Shown here in pieces: positions 53,899-64,000 of a DNA stretch of 64,000 nucleotides. How positions within the stretch are numbered: the first letter of the stretch is position 1; each line of letters begins with the position of its first letter. Where the stretch lies: the NCBI GenBank assembly GCA_029255685.2, contig CM055318.2, positions 29,128,001 through 29,192,000 on the forward strand, in the 5' to 3' direction. The notes below the pieces were generated by a model. The model made no database searches. It was not told the DNA's origin and saw only the letters and a program-made list of their open reading frames with translations. Position numbers and translations under genes: made by a program. The DNA is from Silene conica (taxonomy: Eukaryota; Streptophyta; Magnoliopsida; Caryophyllales; Caryophyllaceae).

Positions 53899-56514
53899 AA
53901 ATATTTACATGGAACATTCGAGGCTTTAATAAGCCCACAAAACATAGTGAAGTGCAACATTTCTTGAAAGAGAATAAATTGGATACTTTGGGATTACTAG
54001 AAACAAGAGTCAAACAAGCAAAGGTTAACAGAATTGTTAAAAAGTTGTTTAGAGGATACAACTTCTTTGGTAATTACTCTGCTCATCACAATGGTAGAAT
54101 ATGGATCCTTTGGGATTCCATCAAAGTTCAAGTGGATATCCTTGAGGAGCACAGTCAAGTAGTACATTGCCATGTAAAATTTTTTTTTACTGGAGTACCA
54201 TTCTCTTTATCCATAGGTTATGGTAGCAATAATGCTACACACAGGAATCAACTATGGGATTCTCTTCGAAAATTTTCTCACAAGGTTAAGGAATGGACTG
54301 TCATGGGCAACTTCAATGTTGTTCGTAAACCAGATGAAAAGATTAGCAACACCCCACCTGTTCTATCTGAGCTGCTAGATTTTAATAACTGTATCATAGA
54401 TTGTGACCTTGATGACATTGGAGGAACATGAAATGAGTTTACCTGGTATAATAAGCAAGACATTACCCGTGTATATTCCAAGCTGGACAGAATCCTCATC
54501 AATAGCCAATGGTTATGTTCTTTCTCTCACACTACCGGTCATTTCCCTGCTCCTGGGATCTCTGACCATTGCCCAACAATTCTCAACTTTCATGATGCTC
54601 CTCCACCGCCAAAACAATTCAATTTCTCAACTGTTGGATTGAACACCCTCAGTTTCTCAATATAGTAGGCCAAGCTTGGAACATAAGAAGCACTAGAAAC
54701 AAAATGTTCAGACTCATGACAAAACTAAAGGAAGCAAAAAAAATACTCAAAACCTTGCATCAACATTACTCAAATATCAGTGAGAGGGTCAAGGAAAAAA
54801 GAGATGAACTCTCTCTTTGCTTCCAAAATCTCAAACTTAATCCCACTTCCCAGGAATGTATTAATAAGGAATCTGTTGCTTCAAAACAGTTTGCTGAGCT
54901 CAAAGAAATTGAACTGAAAATTTTGACCCAAAGAGCAAACCTGAACCATTTAACTCATTCTGATACTAGCACAAGATATTTCTTTAACAAAATTAAAGAA
55001 AGGCAACAAAGGAAGCAAATTGGAGAGATCACTGGCAGGGATGGTACTACTTATACTGGATTGCATGATGTAGGTGAGGCCTTTGTGGACTACTACACGC
55101 ACCAGTTTGGCACTAACGTACCTGTTCAGCCACTCCCATCAGACATAACTTTACAGGGACCCATAGTTGATGTTGAAGATCATGTTAATCTAACTAAACA
55201 GATCACTAGGGCTAAAATAAAGCAAGCTCTCTTTGCAGTGGACTGAAATAAAAGCCGGGTTTGGATGGCTTCTCAGTAGGCTTCTTTAAAGCAGCCTGGA
55301 GCATTGTGGGTGATGATTTCTGTGCTGCCATTAAAGAGTTCTTTGCTACTGGATTTTTGCCTAAGCAGGCTAATGTCACACTGGCAACTCTAATCCCTAA
55401 AACAAAAACACCTAAATCTGTCAAAGAGTTTAGGCCCATTTATTGTTGTTCTGTCATATATAAAACTATCACCAAAGTCTTAACAAACAGACTGAAACCT
55501 ATAATGCCCAAGCTAGTAGGTCAGGAACAAGCTGCCTTTGTACAGGGCATAAATCTCTTTGAAAATGTTCTGCTCACTCAGGGGCTACTTAAAGGATATG
55601 CTATGAAACATCTTACCCCTAGATGTATGCTTAAAGTTGATATTAGTAAAGCCTTTGACACTCTTCAATGGGCTTTCCTGCAAGAAATGCTTATCCAAAT
55701 GAATTTCCCTGGCATCTTCATCAAATGGATAATGAGTTGTGTAAGAGGTTCTTGGTTCACTCTGAATGTTAATGGAAATAATCATGGTTTTTTCAAAAAA
55801 AAGAGTGGCATAAGGCAAGGAGACCCACTGTCACCTTATCTCTTTGTATTAAGCATGGAGATTCTGTCAAGAAGACTTAGAACAATGTGCAGTGCTCCTT
55901 CTGTCTCCTTTCACCCAAAATGTGCTAGAATGTCTCTCACCCATCTAGTTTTTGCAGATGATCTGATGATCTTTACAAGAGGGGACCTACCCTTTGTCAA
56001 AGCTGCTACTAGTATCCTCACTGAGTTTTCCAAATGGTCTGGTTTGAAACCAAATCTAGAAAAAACTGAAGCTTACCTTGGGGGTGTAAACAGCACTAAT
56101 AAAGCTAATATACTTCAAACAATAGGTATAAGAGAAGGGAAATTCCCTTTTAGATACCTGGGGGTTCCAGTTTACCATTCAACACTTGCAGTGAGTATGT
56201 ATAATCCTCTCATAATCAAAGTGCAGAAAATTAGGGATAAACTCAACACCAACCACCTCTTTTATGTAGGAAGGGTGCTCATCCTTAATACAGTTCTGTT
56301 TGGACTGCTTAACTTCTGGAGTGCAAGTTTGGTTTTGCCCAGGAATATCTGCAAGTCTATTGATCAACTTAGCAGAGATATATTTTGGGGAAGGAAAAAT
56401 GACACCAAAAAAATGATTTTCAAATCATGGGAAAGTATTTGTAAACCATGGGATGAGGGAGGCTTCCAAGTTAGAGATTTAAGCGCATGGAATAAAGCCT
56501 CTATGCTCAGCTAG
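53895..56514 (+). pseudogene. LINE-3 ORF2 (endonuclease-RT), broken and 3' truncated
   Basis: It starts MKIFTWNIRGFNKP. Endonuclease motifs follow: LLETR, MGNFNVV (usually GDFN), then a TGA at 54429. Past it the same domain continues (EFTWYNKQ, SKLDRIL, ISDHCPTI). Frame changes occur near 54640 and 55246. The RT segment 55261-56514 is clean: TLIPKTKTP, FRPIYCCSVIYK, VDISKAFDTLQWAF, GIRQGDPLSPYLF and catalytic LVFADDLMIF. It ends after FQVRDLSAWNKASMLS. The zf-RVT and RNase H parts are absent. The start codon overlaps the upstream TGA. Confidence 0.9.
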
Positions 56515-56824
56515 GTTGCACGGACACGGCAAAAATTTGCCTTCCGCGTGTCCGACACGTGTCGGACACGGACACGCCGCCGACACGGCTCCAAAAGTGT
56601 CGGACACGACAAAAACCGTGTCTTCGGTTTTTTTTAAGGCGACGTGTCGGACACGGTTTTATTTCAGTGGACACGGCCCGTTTTGCGCGGACACGCCAAA
56701 ATCACAACATAACCCAAAATCCCCAATTCTAATTTCAGAATCCCTAAATTACACCTATCGTAAACCTAAATCTAATAAACCTAATCCAAACACAAGCCAC
56801 CATACGCCTCCCCTCGCCGGCCGC
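56515..56824. repeat. CGGACACG-rich repeat
   Basis: GTTGCACGGACACGGC, GTGTCCGACACGTGTCGGACACGG (shown in part) and CGGACACGCC occur in both orientations over about 190 bp, then plain AT-rich text. Motifs resemble the core of the TIR element in ITPK4 intron 5. It truncates LINE-3. Class unknown, probably a MITE that is itself cut. Confidence 0.6.
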
Positions 56825-57046
56825 TGATGAGCCCAAATTCGGTCATTATTTCCTCTTGTTTTCCTTTTGTTTTGATCCCGTTTCACCCCCGTTTGACATG
56901 ATTTCGCCCCTTTTTGTACCCGATATCTCTCTTCTACATGTTTGTTGACATGATGTAGGGCTTGACGCGGGAATGAAGAAACGGGAGCAAAATGTGATGA
57001 AATCAAGGCAAAATAGGAGGAAAGGTGTGGAAATGAAGAAATGGGG

Positions 57047-57385
57047 TCCTCAGCCGGTCGGCCGGCAGCCGGTCCGCCGGCTGGGAGCCCCTAAGCCTTG
57101 AAAATGAACAAAAAAATGCAGAACTTGGGATTTGGGTCCCCAGCCGGTGGCCAACCGGCAGCCGGCTGACCGGCTGGGACCCCCTCTTCCTCGCCTTCGT
57201 TCATATCAAGACAGACTTTTGATTTTGCATCCCCAGCCGGTGGACAACCGGCGGCCGGTCCACCGGCTGGCAGTACCTGACCATTGAAGAGAAAAGAAGG
57301 AAGTTTCAGAAGTCCAAATTTGGACTCTCAGCCGGTCACAGACCGGCAGCCGGTCGACCGGCAGCCGGTCGACCGGCTGGGAGTC
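57047..57385. repeat. CCGG-rich stem module array 2 (4 modules)
   Basis: Modules at 57049-57087, 57138-57182, 57231-57270 and 57323-57385. The last has arms GACTCTCAGCCGG / CCGGCTGGGAGTC with 12 of 13 pairs and a duplicated core AGCCGGTCGACCGGC. Spacing is about 90 bp. The array ends 22 bp before the LTR TATA box. Confidence 0.88.
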
Positions 57386-57406
57386 GCTGTTCAGAAATTC
57401 GCGCAC

Positions 57407-57414
57407 TATATAAA
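57407..57414 (+). promoter_or_regulatory. LTR TATA box
   Basis: TATATAAA in the context CACTATATAAACCCG, directly after stem array 2. By position it should set the start of the genomic transcript, about 30 bp downstream. Confidence 0.7.
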
Positions 57415-58431
57415 CCCGCACTTAGTCTTTCATTTACAACACTTCTTATTGACGCATTCTTAAGCTTTTTTTTTTAGGGTTTACTACTGTTTTGAATACT
57501 TAGCACTTAGACTCAAAAACACTAAAAAATACTTTAATCTTATTTAGATCTTTACTTAATCTTTCTTTATTAGTTAATCTCTCTAGAGGATTCTCCTTAA
57601 GTTTGTGTTTAAGCATTTTGTTAGTGGATTATTTGGGTTGTAATTTTTGGGGGATTTGGAAGAATCCTTCAACTTGTCATCCAAGTCATTTCCTTTTCCA
57701 TAGTTAATGGTATAATCTTCTTCATCTTTACTTTATCTTTGCATTTCCTTTAAGTTTTGTTTGTTTAATTGTTTACTCTTACTTAATCCAACATGTCTAG
57801 CAATTCCTCATCATTTGTTTACATACTTATGTTAGCCATGTGTGAGTAGTTCCCCTACTAGGGTTAGGGGTGTGCTTTGGTTTGTTGATAGCTATGAATC
57901 TTGCTTAGGGTTAGGATTTGGTTCTATTCTTTGCTAGGTTTTCATTTATGCATGTTACATGTTTGATGAAATGTCTCAACGACGGTTGGACATGATTCTC
58001 ATTGTTGTTGGCCTTTGATGATAGTCTAGGGCTTTCATGGACATGTATGTATGTTAGGTTGGCCTTATTTGTAGCGAAAGCTAGGATAGGGATCGACTTT
58101 AGGTGAGTCAAATCGATAGACGAGACAAACCTAGGCCTAGTATAGTGGAGACCTTAGATTCCCTTGCATGATTCGTTACCAACCTACCTCAGTACCCCCG
58201 ACACCTTAGTATCTTTTATTCATCGATTTCATCTTGACACTTTTGCTTTAATTTATCTTTAGTAGTTGTTAATCAATCACAAACTTATTACCCAACTCGA
58301 GCTCGAACTAGAACTTAAATATACAACTTCCCCACCGTCTTTTGGGTTCGACCCTAAATTATACTACTTAATTTGGGAGTTTATAAATTGTTTTTGGTGC
58401 CGGAATCGACGACAAAATCCGGCCATCAAAA

Positions 58432-58449
58432 TGGCGCCGTTGCCGGGGA
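58432..58449 (+). other. Primer-binding site, tRNA-Asp
   Basis: TGGCGCCGTTGCCGGGGA is complementary to the 3' end of plant tRNA-Asp over 18 bases. This primer is typical of Athila and Tat gypsy elements. Confidence 0.92.
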
Positions 58450-58613
58450 CGGTGTTTAGAAGTTGTGTAGTTTAGTTTTAGTTTTAGTCTAGAGTTAGTT
58501 GAACTTGTTTTGTTTTGATCAAAGATTTGGTAGTTAATTGTAGGAGTGCTTGTTTTATTGCTCACCCTAGTGTTTAACAAGCACTAGGACGACTAATTTG
58601 TTTGCTAAGTTTT

Positions 58614-61600
58614 ATGCCTAGGGGTGACTCTAACTCTTTGTTGTCATCTTCCGAACCGGAGAGGCTCTTTCGGGCTTTAAGGAGGAAGACCATTGCAAGA
58701 GTAAGAATTGCGTCCCAAGCATCTACTAGCCAAAACAACCCCTCTTCATCCGAACCACCAAGTCCCAATCAAAGCAATCCTAGCCCAACATCCGAAAGTT
58801 TTGACAATCCGTTTTATCAATCACCACCACAATCACCACACTTTCCAAACAACCATCCAATTCACATAATGGCCGCTCTTCGTGATCATAACCGGCCCAA
58901 TCACAATGACACCACCAATCCAATCAACTTCGGGGTCCTTGTTCCTCAAAATTTCGAAATACACCCTTCGCAAATGAGTTCAATCGAAAAGAATGCCTTT
59001 AGCGGGGCTTCCCACGAAGATGCTCATGGGCACTTGAGAAAGTTCAAGGGTAAAGTCGCAATGATAAAAAAAACCGGAGTACCCGAGGAGACACTAAGGC
59101 TTATGCTTTTCCCCTATTCCTTAACCGACAAGGCCGATAGGTGGCTAAATGTCCATGCTCCAAATACATTCACCACATGGGACGACTTGGCAACGGCTTT
59201 CCTTGCCAAGTACTACCCATCCTCCAAGACCGCGATGCTCCGGAATGAGATAACTCAGTTTCAACAAGACGAGGGAGAATCTTTGGGAGAAGCTTGGGAT
59301 AGATACCAAGATTTGCTAGCCAAGTGCCCACACCACGGGATACCACCTTGGTACACAACCCAAACCTTTTTTCAAACTCTTCTCTCCCGGACTAAGGAAA
59401 TGGTTAATGCATCGGCGGGTGGTAGCTTTGACCACTTGCCACATGAGGAAGGAACGGAACTCATTAAGAAGATTGTTGATTCGGAGGAAAACTATGGTAC
59501 TAGGGGGAATGTCTTGAGGAAGAGTAGTAAGTACCCTAGTGAGCACCTTTCCAATGCTAAGGCAAACGAAGAAACCAATGCCAAGTTGGACATGTTAACC
59601 AAGAAATTGGAAGAGTTGACAAAGGGCTCCGCTACCAAAGAAACCAAGAGCAAAGTCCCGGGAATGTACCAAGTTAATAGTGTTGTTTCATGTGACTTAT
59701 GTGGGGGATGCGGGCATACTTTTGATGTGTGTGCAAACAACAATTCCTATGAGGGAAGTGAGAGTATGGAGGAGGTATATGCTTTCCAAGCCTTTAACAA
59801 CCCAAAAAACCCCAATACTTTCAACCCAAATTCGAACTATTACCATCAAGGGATCCGAGGAAGCCCCTATATGAGTTACAAGAGTACCAATGTGTTGAAT
59901 CCTCATCAAATTCAACAACCTCAAGGGCAAAATCCCCCCGGTTTTCAACCAAGGGGAGGAAACTTCAACCCGAGAAACAATTACAACAACAACTTTTACC
60001 AAGGGAATCAAACCAACCATTTCAACAAAGTTTCAATGACCCGAACTTTAGTCCAAATTTCCAAAACAACCAAAACCCACAAAATTTCAATGCAAATTTC
60101 AATAACAACAATCCAAACTTCAACAACCAAAACAACAACCAATACCATAACCAACAAAATTTCCACAACCCAAACCACCAACAAAACTTCCACAACAACA
60201 ATTTCAACAATCAAAGTCTCAATGACCAAAATTTCAACCAACCATTTCCTAACCACCACCAAAACCCAAACTTCAACAACCAAGGTCCCAAAGCAAATCA
60301 ACAAAGTGGGGGTGCAAGGAATGACTACGGGTTTCCCTTGCCCCTTACCAACACACCTCATCAAGATCTCTCAAGTGACTCCCAAGTTGGAGAGTTGCTT
60401 AAACTTGTGAAAGGCATGCAAGCGACACATAATCAAGAAATGATGAATTTGAAGACGGCAAATCAAAAAGAGATCCGGGAGATGGAGGCTAGAGTTGCTT
60501 CACAAGCCTTAGCCAACCCACAAAGGCCACCGGGCGGCTTTCTTGCCCAAGGTCAAAGCTCCCGGGATGCTTCAAAACCACATGGTGTCAATGCTATTAT
60601 GACAAGCAAACATGAGCAACCAATGCTTGAGAAGAGAGATGATGAAGGAGGATCCAAGGTAGAGCAAGTCATGACGGTATTTGGGAGTGGAAGTGAGGAA
60701 TGTGTTGAGGAGGAGGTGATGGTGATGGTGCCCAACACTCCTCCGGATGATTGTAATGAAGACGACATTGATGACTTGAACTTTGTGATGCAACAAGTCT
60801 TGAACACTCCGAAGAAGAATCGTGATGAAGGCCCTAGTGCCAAAGGAAAAAGAGTTCATGTGATAGAAGAGGAGGACCATGGATATGTGGAGAGCCTCAT
60901 GGAGAGAAAGATGTGCGAATTCTTTCGTAAAATCACCAAGGGGGACCCTCGTTGCAATGAGTTGATTAAACTTGTTGAGGAAGTAGAGGCCACAATCCCC
61001 TCCACCCAAGAGAAGAGGGAAGTCAATGCCATTTCATTAGTGGCGAAAAAGGTCCCAAGAGATTTGCCAATTAAGTTAGGAGACCCGGGGAGCTTCTCTA
61101 TTCAATGCTCCGTAGGGGGGAGAAACATTGAGCACGCTTTGTGCGATCTAGGAGCAAGTGTGAGTGTTATCCCACTTGCCATGGCCAAAAGATTGAACAT
61201 TAAGCACTTGTCCCCTCCTATAACGGACATCACTCTTGCCGACGGGACGGTTAGACCTACTATTGGGGTCCTTGAAGATGCGGTGGTCAAGGTTGGATCG
61301 CTTTCCATCCCCACCGACTTCATGGTCGTTGATATTCCGGTCGGTGAAAGCTCTTTCATTATTCTTGGGAGGCCCTTCTTGGCCACCGGGGGAGCAATCA
61401 TTGATGTAAAAAGGGGTAGGCTAACCTTTCAAGTCGAAGATGAGTATTGTGAATTCGTGCTTCCGGAAGCCCCCGATGCAAATTTTAAGGAAAAGAATGT
61501 TGGCATGGTTGCAAGCTTGTTGGTGAATGATGTCCCTAAGATGCTTGATGAGAAGGGAATCATGAAAAGTATGACCTTGAAGACTGAGGATGCTAGTTTT

Positions 61601-61867
61601 ATTAGCGGGAAGTTGTTTAGTCCGAAGAAGAGAGACCGTGATAAAGATCAAAGAAAACCAAGTTGTGCTAGTTCTTTTAAAGACCCTTTAATTGAAAAAG
61701 GGGACCTAGAGGAGCTAATTGTCGGAAAAGATGTCAAAGCTCGAAAGTTGATGATGAGCAAGATGGAAACTCGAAGTGAGAGCAAAGTGGAAGCCCCGTC
61801 CGCGGCTTTTGACCTTTTCTTAAGGTCACTAGTTAGCATGGACGAAGTTTCCACCTATAAAGATTGA
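58614..61867 (+). pseudogene. Athila-like gag-protease ORF with one frameshift
   Basis: ATG at 58614 (MPRGDSNSLL). A Retrotrans_gag domain lies at about residues 100-260 (FSGASHEDAHGHLRKF, LFPYSLTDKADRWLN, FLAKYYPSSKTAMLRNEI, GESLGEAWDRYQDLLAKC). A knuckle, CDLCGGCGHTFDVC, is CX2CX4HX4C. The N/Q-rich stretch that follows stays in frame only to about 60020; it then runs on in the +2 frame as FQQSFNDPNF ... to the retropepsin part (LCDLGASVSVIPLAMA, ADGTVRPTIGVLED, FIILGRPFLATGGAIID). The ORF stops at 61865. Protease activity would need the frame change. No RT follows, which is unusual for an Athila gag-pol. Confidence 0.88.
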
Positions 61868-62134
61868 AGTTTGATCATGAAAGGTTTGGTGGAGTCACTA
61901 AATAACCACCGGTTGTAAGTATTAGTTTCCTTTAGTTCATCTAGTTTTCATGTTAGTCTCTTTGTTAGTTCGGTTTTTAGTTTAACTTTTAGATTGCATG
62001 AGATATTTGGATATGTTTGTTGCTTGTTTGTGGAAGATTCATGGGTATAGTCGGAGGATTATTGGCATAACCGTTGTAGGCAAAGTTGATTTTTATGCTC
62101 AAATTAAATTATTTCTCGAAATTGTGTACAGGTA
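61868..62134 (+). other. Spacer after protease
   Basis: T-rich, no supported ORF. This is where reverse transcriptase would begin in a complete element. Confidence 0.6.
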
Positions 62135-62721
62135 CTCCCAGCCGGCCAACCGGCCGACGGTACCCTACCGGCTGGGAGGCCCTGGACACATTTCTGTTTT
62201 TGATAGTTTATTTGGGCAGATTTCAGATTTTGCATCCCCAGCCTGTACCCAACCGGCAGCCGGTCCACCGGCTGAGAAGACAAGTACTTGTTCAAAACTG
62301 GAAAATCTCAAGAAGAAATGATTCCCAGCCGGTCTGCCGGCAGCCGGTCCACCGGCTGAGAATCATGAATGTGTGAACTTATTTGAAGAGAAAACAAGGA
62401 GAAGGAACCCCAGCCGGTCGGCCGGCAGCCGGTCCGCCGGCTGGGAGTTTTTGTAAGTGAAGTCATTGAAGAAAAAGAAGACGAGGAAAGCATCCCCAGC
62501 CGGTCGGCCGGCAGCCGGTCCGCCGGCTGGGAGTTTTTGTGAGTGAATAAAGAAGAAGAATCGAAGGTGAAGGAAGTTGAGTCGGCCTCTGAGCCGGTCG
62601 GCCGGCGGCCGGTAAGCCGGCTCAGAATCGTATCCCTTATAAAAATGCGAAAAATTTGAAAAAACCCCAAACCCTCACCCCCAGCCGGTCCACCGGCAGC
62701 CGGTCCTCTACCGGCTGGGAA
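62135..62721. repeat. CCGG-rich stem module array 3 (7 modules)
   Basis: Modules at 62135-62178 (arms CTCCCAGCCGG / CCGGCTGGGAG, perfect), about 62236-62279, 62321-62363, 62406-62449, 62494-62533, 62588-62626 (arms TCTGAGCCGG / CCGGCTCAGA, perfect) and 62678-62719. Spacing is about 85-95 bp. The fourth and fifth are nearly identical across the whole module. Confidence 0.9.
62637..62645 (+). promoter_or_regulatory. TATA-like box before the Athila-type ORF
   Basis: TTATAAAAA between modules 6 and 7 of array 3, about 290 bp before the ATG at 62931. The arrangement copies that of array 2 and the LTR TATA box, which raises the chance of an internal promoter. Not proven. Confidence 0.35.
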
Positions 62722-62930
62722 GCATCTGTCGCGTTTTTTAAAACACAAACCCCCTTCTTTTCTTCATTTCTACCTCATTTTTCCTCATTTCTTCTTCATT
62801 CTTCCACCCCTCTTCCTTATTTCCTTCACCCCTTTTCATCCCTAACCTTCAAAAACCCCAACAAACTTCACCAAACTCTCTCAAATCAAAACCCCCTTTA
62901 TTCCCTCATCACCTTATCCTTCAATTAACC

Positions 62931-64000
62931 ATGTCGGGAAGAACAGAAAGGCGATCCAAATCAAGGCACGACCCTAGGGTGGAGCAAGAATATGAAAATG
63001 TAATGGGGAGTGGTAACATTGGCCCGGATCCTTGCTTTCCCGGTCTCACATTTGCCTCAGTCCAACAAAAAGGTAATTTCACATACTTTAAGAATCGCCC
63101 CCTTCACCCAACTAGGTTTATTGATAGAGCCGGATTGAGAGAATTAGGGATTGAGAAAATTACAGCGGCTCTTTTTGAGGGTTTAGGTATGAAAGCCTTG
63201 TATGAGACAAAACCGGTTCACACATCTCCCCGGTTAACTTGGGAATTTTTGAGTTCTTTGGTTGTGACTAAGAACCGAACTTTGGGGAAAGTAGCATTTT
63301 TAGAGTTCCGGTTGATGAATAAGGAACATCGTCTCACCTTAGATGAATTTGCTTTGATTTTTGGGCTAGACGGAAAATTAGCCATTAAGCCTCCGGAGTG
63401 CTTTGATACCGAGCTTATTTGGACAGCCATAACCGGTCTTGTAAGTGATAGAAGCCGAAAAAAACCGGCTAATAGGGTGCATTTGGCACCGATTAGAATT
63501 TGGCATAGGTTCATGGGGTGGACCGTTTTCTCTAGGGATGAGCCTCACAACTTCACTACTACTGAGCTTGAGATAATTGGTTGTTACTTGGTTGGTGGCC
63601 CGAAATTGAACATTGCTCACCATATGGCCCTTCACTTGAGTAGGTTGGCATCCCAACCTCAGCTTACTACCCCCATTTGTGTTGGGGGGATGGTCACCTT
63701 GATTGCCAACAACCGTTGTCAGAGGCACTTCACGGTCGACTTCATTCAGGGCAAGAATGTACTATCTAGCCGATACTTGCAGGATGCTTTGGGGTGGGTG
63801 CGGTATAACCCCAGTGATCGCAAAGAGTATTGGCAGATTCGGGTTGACAACAAGTTCAAGAATTCAGTCCCTTTGCCAAACACCGAGTTGATGAAAGTTG
63901 TGCCGGGGAAGACCTCTTACCTCCTTGATATTGAGGCGGACCCCGAGGACCTCCCACCAGACCAGCGTGCCCCTAGAGTCTACACCAGAGATAGAGTCGG
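62931..64000 (+). CDS. Athila ORF1-type protein, open at window end
   Basis: ATG at 62931 opens at least 356 codons with no stop before 64000. It begins MSGRTERRSKSRHDPRVEQ. Text such as LTWEFLSSLVVTKNR, VAFLEFRLMNKEHRLTLDEF and ALIFGLDGKL matches the style of the Arabidopsis retrotransposon ORF-1 (ATHILA) family, a protein of unknown function found in Athila-lineage elements. IWHRFMGWTVFSRDEP and NIAHHMALHLSRLA follow at about residues 185-240. No zinc knuckle, membrane segment or signal peptide is visible. The intact frame contrasts with the frameshifted gag-protease upstream. Assignment rests on remembered family wording. Confidence 0.75.
   Translation, partial: MSGRTERRSKSRHDPRVEQEYENVMGSGNIGPDPCFPGLTFASVQQKGNFTYFKNRPLHPTRFIDRAGLRELGIEKITAALFEGLGMKALYETKPVHTSPRLTWEFLSSLVVTKNRTLGKVAFLEFRLMNKEHRLTLDEFALIFGLDGKLAIKPPECFDTELIWTAITGLVSDRSRKKPANRVHLAPIRIWHRFMGWTVFSRDEPHNFTTTELEIIGCYLVGGPKLNIAHHMALHLSRLASQPQLTTPICVGGMVTLIANNRCQRHFTVDFIQGKNVLSSRYLQDALGWVRYNPSDRKEYWQIRVDNKFKNSVPLPNTELMKVVPGKTSYLLDIEADPEDLPPDQRAPRVYTRDRV

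Larger units (their letters stand above)
43697..56514 (+). mobile_element. LINE-3: L1-type LINE, split by copia-B
   Basis: ORF1 (43827-53510, interrupted), an ORF1-like duplicated tail (53551-53898) and ORF2 (53895-56514) lie in plant L1 order. It sits in the copia-A leader. The 3' part (zf-RVT, RNase H, tail) is missing: text stops at 56514 where CGGACACG-rich DNA begins. Confidence 0.9.
56825..58428 (+). repeat. Probable 5' LTR of the Athila-like element
   Basis: Boundaries are inferred: TGATG at the left, CATCA at the right, three bases before the primer site. It contains stem array 2 and a TATATAAA box. The second LTR needed to prove the ends is not in view. Confidence 0.65.
56825..64000 (+). 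mobile_element. Athila-like gypsy element without RT (right side cut by window)
   Basis: Order: LTR 56825-58428, primer site 58432, gag-protease 58614-61867, stem array 62135-62721, ORF of Athila ORF1 type 62931 onward. The tRNA-Asp primer site, the gag and protease wording and the extra ORF fit the Athila lineage. Protease is followed by a stop, not by reverse transcriptase, so this looks like a non-autonomous derivative. The 3' LTR must lie beyond the window. Confidence 0.8.

Noticed and set aside
62135..62721. CRISPR-like array
   Set aside because: The units are imperfect inverted modules with variable sequence and spacing inside a plant retroelement; there are no constant repeats or cas genes.

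Overview
This window is plant nuclear DNA, most likely from a eudicot. The evidence is one intron-rich gene for an inositol-phosphate kinase of the ITPK4 subfamily, set among plant L1-type LINEs, Ty1/copia and Ty3/gypsy LTR retrotransposons, Helitrons, MITEs and a tRNA-derived SINE. No bacterial-type operon, CRISPR array, rRNA gene or functional tRNA gene was found. The species cannot be named from sequence alone.

Layout. 1-757 holds an array of TCGATCGA palindromes. 758-2529 is a compact non-autonomous LTR retrotransposon with a perfect ATTAA target duplication. 2530-6700 is intergenic and holds a CACTA end fragment and a short Stowaway MITE. About 6740-14503 is decayed LINE-1 (plus strand, poly-A tail), cut by Helitron-1 (12614-13721) with an exact A/T junction. 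14617-15450 is a fold-back element with terminal inverted repeats of about 274 bp. A second Helitron ends at 17032. The host gene ITPK4 runs 17194-25576: 12 exons, 496 codons, all phases compatible, one GC-AG intron, and a small TIR element in intron 5.

From 25.8 to 43.7 kb there is a CACGACCCG-rich repeat, a minus-strand LINE fragment (LINE-4) and an old minus-strand copia element (copia-A). Copia-A is broken up by LINE-2 (31722 to about 37615, minus, ORF2 intact), by a 2.9-kb gypsy LTR with its primer-binding site (38153-41038) and by a SINE. LINE-3 (plus, about 43697-56514) landed in the copia-A leader. Copia-B, a younger copy of the copia-A family, landed inside LINE-3 ORF1 (44621-52895, target duplication CTTGA). 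From 56825 to the end lies an Athila-like gypsy element: LTR, tRNA-Asp primer-binding site, gag-protease with no reverse transcriptase, then a separate ORF resembling the Athila ORF1 protein that is still open at the window edge.

The signal that ordinary annotation does not explain is a recurring GC-rich stem module, CAGCCGG ... CCGGCTG. It occurs 16 times in three arrays (39194-39569, 57047-57385, 62135-62721). The arrays lie in the LTR of one gypsy element and in both the LTR and an internal spacer of another that uses a different tRNA primer. Several modules change both arms together, so pairing is kept. Two arrays sit just upstream of, or around, a TATA-like box that precedes an ORF.
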